A stretch of DNA of 17,951 nt from an uncultured Christensenella sp. (GCA_949295755.1 CASFMG010000016.1:1-17951), one strand, 5' to 3'; numbered from the stretch's first letter, positions 7,572-14,013 are shown. Program-made: numbers and translations. Notes: generated by a model not told the origin, from the letters alone.

Positions 7572-8162
7572 ATGGAAACAAATGAAAATAAAATAAAATT
7601 TTTGGAACTTATTAAAAACAATATAAAAAGAGAAGGGATTGAAAACCTTGTTGAGTGGCTAAATAAAACAGATTTTTTTGTTTCGCCAGCATCAACAAAA
7701 TATCATTCAAATATCGAAGGTGGACTTTGTTTACATACATTAAATGTTTATAATAGATTTTTAAAAATATTAGAAAGCGAATACGGACAAAGTTGGCAAG
7801 ATTTTTGTTCTCTTGAAAGTGCAACAATAATCGCACTATTTCACGATATTTGCAAAGTTAGTACATATACAACCGAACTTAGAAATGTTAAAGAAAATGG
7901 AATTTGGGTGCAAAAACCATATTATACTGTAAATGATAATTTGCCATATGGACACGGCGAAAAATCGGTGTATATTGTAAATGGTTTCATTAGACTTACT
8001 CGAGAAGAGGCAATGTGTATAAATTGGCATATGGGCGAATATGATATGCGTGCAAAAGCAGGTGTTAGTTTAACAGATATTTACTATAAATATCCACTCG
8101 CACTCTTATTTCACATAGCAGATGTGGAGGCGACTTATCTAGATGAAAGAATAACCAAATAA
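7572..8162 (+). CDS. HD-domain metal-dependent phosphohydrolase
   Basis: A 196-residue protein of the HD superfamily, whose members hydrolyse phosphate bonds in nucleotides or nucleotide second messengers using bound metal. Visible ligand residues are His55 (GGLCLHT), His91-Asp92 (ALFHDICK), His128 (YGHGEKS), His153 (INWHMGEYD) and Asp184 (HIADVEATYLDER). The metal site therefore looks complete. The length is typical of stand-alone bacterial HD hydrolases. There is no signal peptide or membrane segment, so it is cytoplasmic. The substrate cannot be read from the sequence. GGTGA just before the ATG can pair with the end of 16S rRNA, but it would lie at the very 5' end of the mRNA. No partner gene is adjacent; the repeat array starts a few bases after the stop. 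Confidence 0.82.
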   Translation: METNENKIKFLELIKNNIKREGIENLVEWLNKTDFFVSPASTKYHSNIEGGLCLHTLNVYNRFLKILESEYGQSWQDFCSLESATIIALFHDICKVSTYTTELRNVKENGIWVQKPYYTVNDNLPYGHGEKSVYIVNGFIRLTREEAMCINWHMGEYDMRAKAGVSLTDIYYKYPLALLFHIADVEATYLDERITK

Positions 8163-8171
8163 AAAAACTTA

Positions 8172-8304
8172 CAAAAAAAACTTACAAAAAACGGCGCAAT
8201 ACTTCGTTTACTGTGAAACGAGCACACACAGTCATGTACAAAGTACACTCCTGCGTGTGCTCATTTTCCGAGCCTTGTCTTGCTTGTTTTTTGTAAGTTT
8301 TTTT
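8172..8304. repeat. Long inverted repeat enclosing the first hairpin copy
   Basis: The left arm (8173-8191, A7-CTTAC-A6-C) is perfectly complementary to the right arm (8285-8303, G-T6-GTAAG-T7). This 19-bp stem encloses about 93 nt containing the first repeat hairpin. The right arm is also present in copies 2 and 3, but the left arm occurs only here, directly after the HD gene. With its flanking T run it may end the HD transcript, or it may mark one edge of a mobile unit. Confidence 0.6.
8214..8267 (-). other. Hairpin, repeat copy 1
   Basis: Read on the minus strand: a basal stem GAAAATGAGCACAC with GTGTGCTCGTTTC (one bulge, one wobble), then GCAG/CTGT pairing, then an internal loop GAG opposite TGA that could form sheared G-A pairs. 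An apical stem TGTAC/GTACA is closed by TTT. Confidence 0.7.
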
Positions 8305-8384
8305 GTTATAAAGCATTAACTTGTTTGTTTTTTTATTAGTTAAAACCTTAAAATTTATATAAAACTTCATAGTACTTCGTTTAC

Positions 8385-8441
8385 TGCATAATTTACCACA
8401 CAGTCATTTAGGTAACTAAACTCCTGCGTGGATAAATTATG
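8385..8441 (-). other. Hairpin, repeat copy 2, with replaced but pairing arms
   Basis: Read on the minus strand: the basal stem GCATAATTTA/TAAATTATGC is a perfect 10 bp, followed by a bulged T, then CCAC/GTGG and GCAG/CTGT. The same GAG/TGA internal loop follows, with an apical stem TTTAG/CTAAA closed by TTAC. The basal stem has a different sequence from copy 1, and two apical pairs have changed on both sides. Confidence 0.75.
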
Positions 8442-8558
8442 CGAGCCTTGTCTTGCTTGTTTTTTGTAAGTTTTTTGTTATAAAGCATTAACTTGTTTGT
8501 TTTTTTATTAATTAAAACATTAAAATTTATATAAAACTTCATAGTACTTCGTTTACTG

Positions 8559-8612
8559 TGAAACGAGCGCACATAGTCATGTACAAAGTACACTCTTGCG
8601 TGTGCTCATTTT
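8559..8612 (-). other. Hairpin, repeat copy 3, partly decayed
   Basis: This copy is like copy 1 in both arms and in the apical stem (TGTAC/GTACA with TTT). Substitutions in one arm and near the core (GCAA where the others have GCAG; CTAT where they have CTGT) break several pairs. Base-pairing is therefore weaker, suggesting an older or non-functional copy. Confidence 0.65.
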
Positions 8613-8770
8613 CCGAGCCTTGTCTTGCTTGTTTTTTGTAAGTTTTTTTGTTATAAAGCATTAACTTGTTTGTTTTTTTATAGGTTAAAAACTTTTATCG
8701 CTCTACATAAAACCGTAATAATACTTTGTTTATGCAAAAAAAATTAAACCTTAAAACAAAATAAAATATT

Positions 8771-8799
8771 TTAATTAGTTTTGTATGAATTTTTATAAT
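8771..8799 (+). promoter_or_regulatory. Candidate promoter of a small RNA
   Basis: TTAATT (8771-8776) is 17 nt from a perfect TATAAT (8794-8799). The -35 is weak and there is no extended -10. Transcription from about 8806 would run into the terminator at 8850-8874 and give an RNA of about 69 nt without a useful reading frame. Confidence 0.3.
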
Positions 8800-8849
8800 C
8801 AAACAAATCGGTTCTGTTAAGTAATTTAAACTAGAATAATATTTATAGG

Positions 8850-8874
8850 TGAGATAAAGAAATATCTCATTTTT
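8850..8874 (+). terminator. Plus-strand terminator in the gene-free region
   Basis: TGAGATA (8850-8856) pairs perfectly with TATCTCA (8863-8869) across a 6-nt loop and is followed by five T. It faces the plus strand only. No protein gene precedes it within 680 bp, so it must end either read-through from the repeat array or a short non-coding transcript. Confidence 0.6.
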
Positions 8875-8909
8875 ATTGCTACTTTAACTTAAAAATGTAT
8901 TGTACAAGT

Positions 8910-8938
8910 AGAATGTAAAATTATCTACTTTACATTCT
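8910..8938. terminator. Perfect 10-bp inverted repeat after the XRE gene
   Basis: AGAATGTAAA (8910-8919) and TTTACATTCT (8929-8938) form a perfect 10-bp stem with a 9-nt loop, nine bases past the stop codon of the XRE gene. A proper U run is missing on the minus strand, so this is either a weak terminator or a protein-binding site. Confidence 0.4.
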
Positions 8939-8947
8939 TATATTGGT

Positions 8948-9190
8948 TCATTCAACCATTAAATCATCACTTTCAAAAATTGGATCGTCAAAAAATTCTG
9001 CTATCGTCATGCCTAAAGCACGAATAATTAAAACTACAGTTGTTAAATTACAAGCCTTATATCTTGCATTTAAAAAACAATTCATAGTACTATGAGAAAT
9101 GCCTGCATTTTGTTCTAATCTATATTGAGTCATTTTCTTCTCGGCTAAAATTTTTCTAATCCTTTTTGAAACGGCATAAGCTAATGTCAT
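8948..9190 (-). CDS. XRE-family (Cro/C1-type) helix-turn-helix regulator
   Basis: An 80-residue DNA-binding protein that is little more than one HTH_XRE domain. Residues 8-18 form helix 1. The helix-turn-helix spans about 20-43 (MTQYRLEQNAGISHSTMNCF), and residues 50-69 form the closing helices (TTVVLIIRALGMTIAEFFDD). The tail is acidic. Such small proteins are usually local repressors. AAGGAG lies just before the ATG. It is divergent from the SLOG-family gene, and the intergenic region holds three copies of an AACACTCA half-site covering its own promoter, which suggests autorepression and control of the SLOG gene. The stop is TGA, evidence for the standard code. Confidence 0.9.
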   Translation of the reverse strand: MTLAYAVSKRIRKILAEKKMTQYRLEQNAGISHSTMNCFLNARYKACNLTTVVLIIRALGMTIAEFFDDPIFESDDLMVE

Positions 9191-9199
9191 ATTTTCTCC

Positions 9200-9267
9200 T
9201 TGAGTGTTTTAATATATGTATATAATAACACTCATTGTTTATAATATTATGTCGTAAAAACACTCAA
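9200..9267. promoter_or_regulatory. Three AACACTCA half-sites, probable XRE operators
   Basis: TTGAGTGTTTT (9200-9210) is the exact inverse of AAAACACTCAA (9257-9267), and a third copy, TAACACTCA, lies at 9226-9234. On the minus strand the -35 of the XRE promoter is TTGAGT, inside the right-hand site, and the middle site sits just past its -10. The left-hand site lies between the promoter and the ribosome site. This is the geometry expected of an autoregulated repressor. Confidence 0.6.
9238..9267 (-). promoter_or_regulatory. Promoter of the XRE regulator
   Basis: On the minus strand, TTGAGT (plus 9262-9267) lies 18 nt from TATAAA (plus 9238-9243). It gives a leader of about 40 nt carrying two of the half-sites. 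Confidence 0.45.
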
Positions 9268-9272
9268 ATATT

Positions 9273-9301
9273 TTATTTATTATAAAAAAATATGTTATAA
9301 T
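9273..9301 (+). promoter_or_regulatory. Promoter of the SLOG-family gene
   Basis: A perfect TATAAT (9296-9301) preceded by TGT gives a strong extended -10. The -35 position (9273-9278, TTATTT) is poor. The right-hand AACACTCA site ends six bases upstream of this promoter, so a bound regulator could also affect it. Confidence 0.5.
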
Positions 9302-9331
9302 AAATGTAAAATATTTAAAAGGAATATTAAA

Positions 9332-9895
9332 GTGTATTTAAACAAAAAAAATAAAATTGAATATGTTAAAAATGAATGTGAAAAAATATTTGATGATTTA
9401 AAACAAGTTACATTATGCTTTACAGGGCACAGAAGTCAAAAATTGCCTTGGAAATTTAATGAAAAAGACTGTCGTTGTGTTAAAATGATAAAGATATTAA
9501 AAGATAAAATAGAGCAATCAATTATAGATGGCTATGTTTATTTTATATCTGGCATGGCATTAGGTTTTGATATGATTTGTGCAGAAATTGTTTTAGATTA
9601 TAAAAAAAAATATAATCATATTAAGTTAGTGTGTGCAATTCCTTGTAAAAATCAAAATAAGTTGTGGAGTAATGAATATAAGAATAGATATAGAAAAATT
9701 TTAAGTAAAGCTGACATTATAAGATACATTGATAAACAATATACAAAAACTTGTATGTTAGAAAGAAACGATTATATGCTAAAAAATTCTTCAAAGGTTA
9801 TTGCTTTATATAATGGATACTCAGGTGGCACGAAATCAACGATTTTAAAAGCTAAAAAAATGGGTTTAAATATTGATATAATTAACATATTATAA
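9332..9895 (+). CDS. SLOG-family protein (DUF1273/YpsA-like)
   Basis: A 187-residue protein with a Rossmann-like SLOG fold of the YpsA/DUF1273 group. Visible signatures are LCFTGHRSQKLPW (28-40), the ligand-loop motif SGMALGFDMICAEI (73-86), and a C-terminal MLERNDYML...SSKVIALYNGYSGGT (about 142-167). SLOG domains are thought to bind nucleotide-derived ligands; YpsA itself has an unclear role in Bacillus. The start is GTG with AAAGGA nine bases upstream and a good extended -10 promoter. It is unusually rich in Lys and Asn (AAA, AAT codons) even for this AT-rich window, which could reflect transfer. The neighbouring XRE gene and the hairpin repeats make it the likely effector of a small regulated module, which is an inference. 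Confidence 0.85.
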   Translation: MYLNKKNKIEYVKNECEKIFDDLKQVTLCFTGHRSQKLPWKFNEKDCRCVKMIKILKDKIEQSIIDGYVYFISGMALGFDMICAEIVLDYKKKYNHIKLVCAIPCKNQNKLWSNEYKNRYRKILSKADIIRYIDKQYTKTCMLERNDYMLKNSSKVIALYNGYSGGTKSTILKAKKMGLNIDIINIL

Positions 9896-9917
9896 AAAAT
9901 TTGAAAATTGATAGCAA

Positions 9918-9958
9918 AAAAAAGATAATGCAACACAATTTAATACATTATCTTTTTT
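9918..9958. terminator. Bidirectional terminator between the SLOG and dnaI-like genes
   Basis: A6-GATAATG (9918-9930) pairs with CATTATC-T6 (9946-9958), a perfect 13 bp around a 15-nt loop. A and T runs on the two sides allow termination on both strands, serving the convergent SLOG and helicase-loader genes. Confidence 0.82.
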
Positions 9959-9976
9959 GTAATATTAACATAACTT

Positions 9977-10900
9977 TTATTTTTTTATAAGTCTTAAATC
10001 TTTGTTTTCAATATTTATACAAAGTGAATTTGCTTTGTTTAAAAGTCTTGAAAAAATTCGTTCGCCATATGTGTTTTGAATTTCGTCGAGATTTAGATTT
10101 GTGGATATGATTGTTTTTTTATTATTTTCAACTCTTTCACTAATTATATTATATAAACCTTCAACTGTAACATTTTTTAATATTGGTTCTGTTCCAAGGT
10201 CATCAATAAATAAATAATCTGCGTCAAGTATATTTGAAATGTAGTCTAATTTTGTTTCATCAAAAGTTGTGTGATATTTTAACAATAATTGATTTAAGTT
10301 GAAAGCACTTGTCCAAAATACTATATTTTCATTTTTAATTAAATCATCTGCCATACATTCCATAAGATGTGTTTTCCCAACACCTGTTTTGCCTGTTAAA
10401 ATTATATTGAGATAATTGGAAGTAGGTGAGGTGCACCATTTTTGCATAGTTTTGTATATTTGTTGCATTGTTTTTGTATCGTCAAAAATTTTGCAATCGT
10501 CTTTATTAAAACTATTTAATTTGTGATTGAGTCCACTTTGTTTATACAATTCTTCATTTATCAATTTTTTTAAACAAGAACACATTTTCCCATTCACATA
10601 ACCTGTGTCATCACATTTTTTGCAACTATATTTTGGTAATAGTGTGCTTTCGTCAATGTTTAACTTTTTTAAAATTTCACTTTTTTGTTGTGCAATTTTA
10701 TCTAACTCAAAACTATTGTTTAATCCATAAACTTCACATCTTGCAGTTTCTATTTGTGCTTGTTTTTCAAGTTTATAAATTTGGCTAAATTCACTATATT
10801 TAAGTGCATTTTGCAAATTTTCGTTTGCAATTAAATCGGCATTTTTTTTGTTTTGTTTTATTTTTGCTAGTGCTTTATTTAAAACATTTTTACTAATCAT
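9977..10900 (-). CDS. dnaI: DnaI/DnaC-type helicase-loader ATPase
   Basis: A 307-residue AAA+ protein of the DnaC/DnaI family, which loads the replicative helicase onto DNA during initiation and restart. A helical N-terminal domain (1-90) precedes a zinc-binding stretch with Cys93, Cys96, Cys107 and Cys109, as in B. subtilis DnaI. The ATPase follows, with Walker A GKTGVGKT (170-177), Walker B YLFIDD (229-234), sensor-1 STN (266-268) and a candidate arginine finger in YGERIFSRLL (278-287). The length matches DnaI. AAGGAG lies in the nine-base gap after the DnaD-domain gene, so the two are one operon, comparable to dnaB-dnaI in B. subtilis. It is thus more likely the chromosomal loader than a phage copy. 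Confidence 0.92.
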   Translation of the reverse strand: MISKNVLNKALAKIKQNKKNADLIANENLQNALKYSEFSQIYKLEKQAQIETARCEVYGLNNSFELDKIAQQKSEILKKLNIDESTLLPKYSCKKCDDTGYVNGKMCSCLKKLINEELYKQSGLNHKLNSFNKDDCKIFDDTKTMQQIYKTMQKWCTSPTSNYLNIILTGKTGVGKTHLMECMADDLIKNENIVFWTSAFNLNQLLLKYHTTFDETKLDYISNILDADYLFIDDLGTEPILKNVTVEGLYNIISERVENNKKTIISTNLNLDEIQNTYGERIFSRLLNKANSLCINIENKDLRLIKK

Positions 10901-10909
10901 TTTATCTCC

Positions 10910-12358
10910 TTAAATTTCAATCTCTTCAAGATTTGTAAAAAGTGAATTTATTTCTTCCTTTGTATAAGTCCTATTTTCATAATTTGATTTTTGTTTTGTT
11001 TTGGCTACGCTTGTTTTGACTTCGCACAGTTTTGCACTTTCAACATCTTTTATATTTTTTTCGTGCCAAGTGCTTAAAATTTTATTCATAAATAAAAGTG
11101 GCTGAGTTTTTCCATTTGCTAGGGTGGTGGCATAGTCTATAAGTTCGTTTGGCATATTCCAATTGTTTTTCCAATTTTTATAAAAATCTCTATCCATATT
11201 ATTTGTATTTCTGTTTAGACCAAGATTTTCGAGTATTTGTTTTATTTGTGCTTCAATGTTTAATACTTCATCAAAATACTCATTTAAACTTTGAATATTT
11301 ATTATTCCTAGTTTATAAAATTTTAATATTTGTTTGTCCATATATTCAAGTGTTCTTATTGAACTTTTAAAACAATAGTTGCTTATTTTTAACAATGTTT
11401 CTTCGTCATAGCCCATATTTGTCCAATTTATTATATAATTTTCAACAACAGGTTCTATGTCTTCATAAAAGACACCAAGATTTTTACATACATTTTTTGC
11501 CAAATTAAACAGGGCAGTCTTGTGGTTTTCATATGCTTCAATTTCTAAAATTGAAAACAGGTGCATTGTGTAATATTTTTCAAAAATAGCATCTAAATAT
11601 TTAAAATTAACAGACTTTTTTGCTTTTTTATTTGCTTTTGCAACATAAATTATTGCATTGTTTAAAAATCCCATTGTAAGCCATTTTTCATATAAGTCTC
11701 TTTCGTCTACGTCGGCATTGCGTTTTATACCCATAGATTTTAAAACAAGATATAGTTCTTCATTTTGTTTTTCATAGCCAAGCAGTTTTTCATTTACTGC
11801 CATAGAAGTCAACACTCCATCTTTTGCCCAATTTTTTGCAACTGTTAAGATATATGGATATCCAACATTGTTGTCTTTAAGGTCGGTGCAGTATTTCATT
11901 ATCATAAGAAGTGCACTTTGTTCCATATGCAAACTTTCAAGAGTTGCGTAATATTCGTAAAATTCGTTTGGTGTTATCATTCTTCCACTAATTATCTCTT
12001 GTGCAGAAACATTAAACGAAGCATATTTTTGCTCACTAATTTTTGGGTGTTTTATCATTGCATTTTTTATTGGCATATATTTTACTTGAAATGGAATTGT
12101 GTCCAAAATTTGAACAAGTCCTTGCTCTTGCCAATACAAAAATGAACTTTCAATATCTTGCGTTGACATATTTAGTGCTTTTGCAAATTCTTCTATTGTG
12201 TTGTGTGTGCCATTTGCATCGTTGCAAGCAAAAAGGCCATACAAATAAACCTTGACGCAATCGCTAGGTGCATATGGCATAAAAGATGTTATAAACATAT
12301 TATCTATTGGTGTTTTGTTGTCTACTATAATTTGTGATGAATAACTGCAAAAACTCAT
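10910..12358 (-). CDS. DnaD/DnaB-domain primosomal protein
   Basis: A 482-residue protein that resembles the Gram-positive primosome proteins DnaB and DnaD. Residues about 35-95 look like a winged helix-turn-helix (IEEFAKALNMSTQDIESSF, then a WQEQGLV wing). After it come what seem to be four related helical modules, at about 118-185, 220-265, 300-355 and 390-437. Modules 2-4 begin with a W-x-x-x-G/W-like helix (YEKWLTMGF, INWTNMGY, YKNWKNNW), and each module ends with a hydrophobic helix before a turn (VAKNWAKDGV, AIFEKYY, ILKFYKLGI, ILSTWHEKN). Modules 1 and 4 fit the DnaD/DnaB_2 pattern best. The tail is Lys-rich. The protein probably remodels origin DNA and hands it to the loader encoded next. 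The start has GAGG seven bases upstream and a near-consensus promoter. Confidence 0.85.
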   Translation of the reverse strand: MSFCSYSSQIIVDNKTPIDNMFITSFMPYAPSDCVKVYLYGLFACNDANGTHNTIEEFAKALNMSTQDIESSFLYWQEQGLVQILDTIPFQVKYMPIKNAMIKHPKISEQKYASFNVSAQEIISGRMITPNEFYEYYATLESLHMEQSALLMIMKYCTDLKDNNVGYPYILTVAKNWAKDGVLTSMAVNEKLLGYEKQNEELYLVLKSMGIKRNADVDERDLYEKWLTMGFLNNAIIYVAKANKKAKKSVNFKYLDAIFEKYYTMHLFSILEIEAYENHKTALFNLAKNVCKNLGVFYEDIEPVVENYIINWTNMGYDEETLLKISNYCFKSSIRTLEYMDKQILKFYKLGIINIQSLNEYFDEVLNIEAQIKQILENLGLNRNTNNMDRDFYKNWKNNWNMPNELIDYATTLANGKTQPLLFMNKILSTWHEKNIKDVESAKLCEVKTSVAKTKQKSNYENRTYTKEEINSLFTNLEEIEI

Positions 12359-12383
12359 AAAATCCTCATTTTAAACTTAGTAC

Positions 12384-12412
12384 ATTTTATCATATACTAA
12401 ATTATTTTACAA
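12384..12412 (-). promoter_or_regulatory. Promoter of the primosome operon
   Basis: On the minus strand, TTGTAA (plus 12407-12412) is 17 nt from TAAAAT (plus 12384-12389), with a TGA extended -10. Its -35 overlaps the -35 of the plus-strand peptidase promoter. Confidence 0.6.
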
Positions 12413-12434
12413 TGATTTTTAACCCAAACATAAT
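12406..12434 (+). promoter_or_regulatory. Promoter of the peptidase lipoprotein gene
   Basis: TTTACA (12406-12411) is 17 nt from CATAAT (12429-12434). The TATAAT at 12456-12461 is an unlikely alternative, since it would start transcription inside the ribosome site at 12464-12468. Confidence 0.5.
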
Positions 12435-12472
12435 TTAGTTTGCTTAAACATAGATTATAATGCAGGAGAATT

Positions 12473-13951
12473 ATGAAAAAATATTTATCGCTTATTTTAA
12501 TTGGTTTATCAATTTTTATTTTTGTTGGTTGTTCATCAAATTATGAATACAAGCAAAATCTAACATCGTATAGTTTAAATTTAGTTTATGATGAAAATTC
12601 TCAAACAATAGACGCATCGCAGTGCGTTGACTACATAAACTCAACAGATAACACACTAAACGAATTAAAATTTCATTTGTATGCAAATGCGTTTAGAGAA
12701 GGGGCAAAGGCTAGTGTTGTTAGTTTAGCAAACACTCAAAAGGCATATCCAAACGGCAAGAGTTATGGAAAAATAGAAATAGAAAGCGTAAAAATCGGTG
12801 AAAGTGATGCACAATTTGTTGTTGGTGGCAAAGATGAAAACATTCTTGAAATTTTGCTTACCAATGAATTATATCCAAACGACAGAGTTACAATTTGTAT
12901 TGACTTTATTGTTACGCTTGCAAATATCAATCACCGACTTGGCTATGGAGAGAATGCAGTAAACTTATGCAATTTTTATCCTATAGCGTGCGTATATGAA
13001 GACGGCGATTTTGTTTGTGATTTATATAACTCAAACGGCGATCCTTTTTATAGCGAAGTGAGTAATTATGAAGTTGAAATGACATATCCAAAAAGTTATA
13101 TTTTGGCATCAAGTGGAAACAAGATTGAAGACATAGAAAATGACACAACAAAAACAACAAAAATAAGCGCTGATAGTGTTAGAGATTTTGGTTTGGTTTT
13201 ATCAAATAAATTTGAAACAAAAACCAAAAAATATGATGAAAGAGTATATATAAATTATTTTTATACAAGTGATAACAATGCTGATGACACTATGCTTTTA
13301 ATAGAAAACGCACTAAACTTTTTTGAAGAAAAAATTGGAAAATATCCTTATGAAAATATAAGCGTAGTTGAAACTAATTTTGTTCACGGTGGAATGGAAT
13401 ATCCAAATTTAGTTTTGATTAGTGATGATATAGAAGACTATTCAACATATCGAGTTGTTGTTGTTCACGAACTTTGTCATCAGTGGTGGTATGGTGTTGT
13501 TGGCAATAATCAGTTTGATTACAGTTGGATTGATGAGGGACTAACGGAATTTTGCACAGTGTACTTTTTTGATAACTACCCACAATACGAACGAACAATG
13601 GAGAATATGATTAGAGCATCAACTTTTTCGTATACAACATTTATGAAAGTGTATAGTGATGTTCAGGGTCAAGTTGACACAAGTATGAACAGGGCTCTTG
13701 ATGAATTTAATACTGAACCAGAGTATGTTTATAATACATATGTAAAAGGAATGCTTTTGTTTTCAACGGTTTACGAACTCGTTGGTGCAAAAAAATTTGA
13801 TAATGCACTAAAATATTATTACTCAAATAATGTGTATGGTATTGTTACTCCAACAGATGTCATTAAATGTTTTTCAAGGGGAACTGGTAGAAATTTAGAA
13901 AATTTATTCAATTCTTATCTAGAAGGCAAAGTCCAAATTGTTGCTAAATAA
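12473..13951 (+). CDS. M1-family zinc metallopeptidase, lipoprotein
   Basis: A 492-residue secreted lipoprotein. Lys-rich residues 1-3, a hydrophobic stretch and a lipobox ending in Cys20 (FVGC) place it on the outer face of the membrane. It belongs to the M1 (gluzincin aminopeptidase-like) family. Substrate-binding GGMEYP is at 306-311, the zinc motif HELCH at 332-336, and the third ligand Glu355 lies in DEGLTEF, 18 residues after the second His. The N-terminal beta domain (30-260) has the family-like LKFHLYANAF segment. All catalytic elements are present, so it should be active, probably trimming N-terminal residues from peptides. The start has AGGAGAA. It is monocistronic by position, ended by a strong hairpin. 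Confidence 0.92.
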   Translation: MKKYLSLILIGLSIFIFVGCSSNYEYKQNLTSYSLNLVYDENSQTIDASQCVDYINSTDNTLNELKFHLYANAFREGAKASVVSLANTQKAYPNGKSYGKIEIESVKIGESDAQFVVGGKDENILEILLTNELYPNDRVTICIDFIVTLANINHRLGYGENAVNLCNFYPIACVYEDGDFVCDLYNSNGDPFYSEVSNYEVEMTYPKSYILASSGNKIEDIENDTTKTTKISADSVRDFGLVLSNKFETKTKKYDERVYINYFYTSDNNADDTMLLIENALNFFEEKIGKYPYENISVVETNFVHGGMEYPNLVLISDDIEDYSTYRVVVVHELCHQWWYGVVGNNQFDYSWIDEGLTEFCTVYFFDNYPQYERTMENMIRASTFSYTTFMKVYSDVQGQVDTSMNRALDEFNTEPEYVYNTYVKGMLLFSTVYELVGAKKFDNALKYYYSNNVYGIVTPTDVIKCFSRGTGRNLENLFNSYLEGKVQIVAK

Positions 13952-13953
13952 AC

Positions 13954-13987
13954 AAAAAGTGTTGTTTGATTGACAACACTTTTTTTT
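13954..13987 (+). terminator. Terminator after the peptidase gene
   Basis: A5-GTGTTG (13954-13964) pairs with CAACACTTTTT (13974-13984), and the T run continues to 13987. It follows the stop codon by three bases. Its right arm contains TTGACA, which is stem sequence rather than a -35. Confidence 0.88.
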
Positions 13988-13998
13988 AGCATTAAACT

Positions 13999-14004
13999 TA
14001 TAAT
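13999..14004 (+). promoter_or_regulatory. Possible -10 of the glmU-like/pth/mfd operon
   Basis: A perfect TATAAT directly abuts the first ATG (14005). No -35 lies at 16-18 nt and there is no TGn. If used, transcription would start near 14011, making the ATG at 14014 the first usable codon with a leader of two or three bases. Confidence 0.4.
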
Positions 14005-14013
14005 ATGGAAACA

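Larger units (their letters stand above)
8199..8682. repeat. Three tandem copies of a 172-173 bp hairpin-bearing repeat
   Basis: The copies begin at 8199, 8372 and 8544 (the motif TACTTCGTTTACTG), so the spacing is 173 and 172 bp. Each has the same order: TACTTCGTTTACTG, a hairpin of about 54-57 nt, CGAGCCTTGTCTTGCTTG, a T-rich stretch with GTAAG, TTATAAAGCATTAACTTG and a T run. Copies 1 and 2 continue into AAAATTTATATAAAACTTCATAG; copy 3 diverges after about 8682. Flanks are nearly identical between copies. Hairpin arms are alike in copies 1 and 3 but wholly different in copy 2, while pairing is retained. The spacing is too large for CRISPR, and neither strand has a credible protein gene. 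The element could be a structured RNA, a MITE-like unit or a regulatory array; I do not recognise it with certainty. Confidence 0.9.

Noticed and set aside
8182..8593. Two minus-strand open frames of about 60 codons inside the repeat array
   Set aside because: They are alternate readings of the same repeat, differ only where the hairpin differs, have no ribosome site, and encode low-complexity Lys/Asn/Thr-rich peptides.
8199..8682. CRISPR array or integron attC sites
   Set aside because: Period of 172 bp, nearly identical flanks without unique spacers of regular size, no cas genes; the attC GTTRRRY/RYYYAAC core motifs are absent.
13970..13975. TTGACA as a -35 element for the GlmU-like gene
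   Set aside because: It lies in the right arm of the peptidase terminator and is 23 nt from the TATAAT, too far for normal spacing.
14005..14013. ATG at 14005 as the start of the GlmU-like gene
   Set aside because: It directly abuts a perfect TATAAT; if that -10 is used the mRNA would start after this codon. It stays possible if the gene is read from an upstream promoter.
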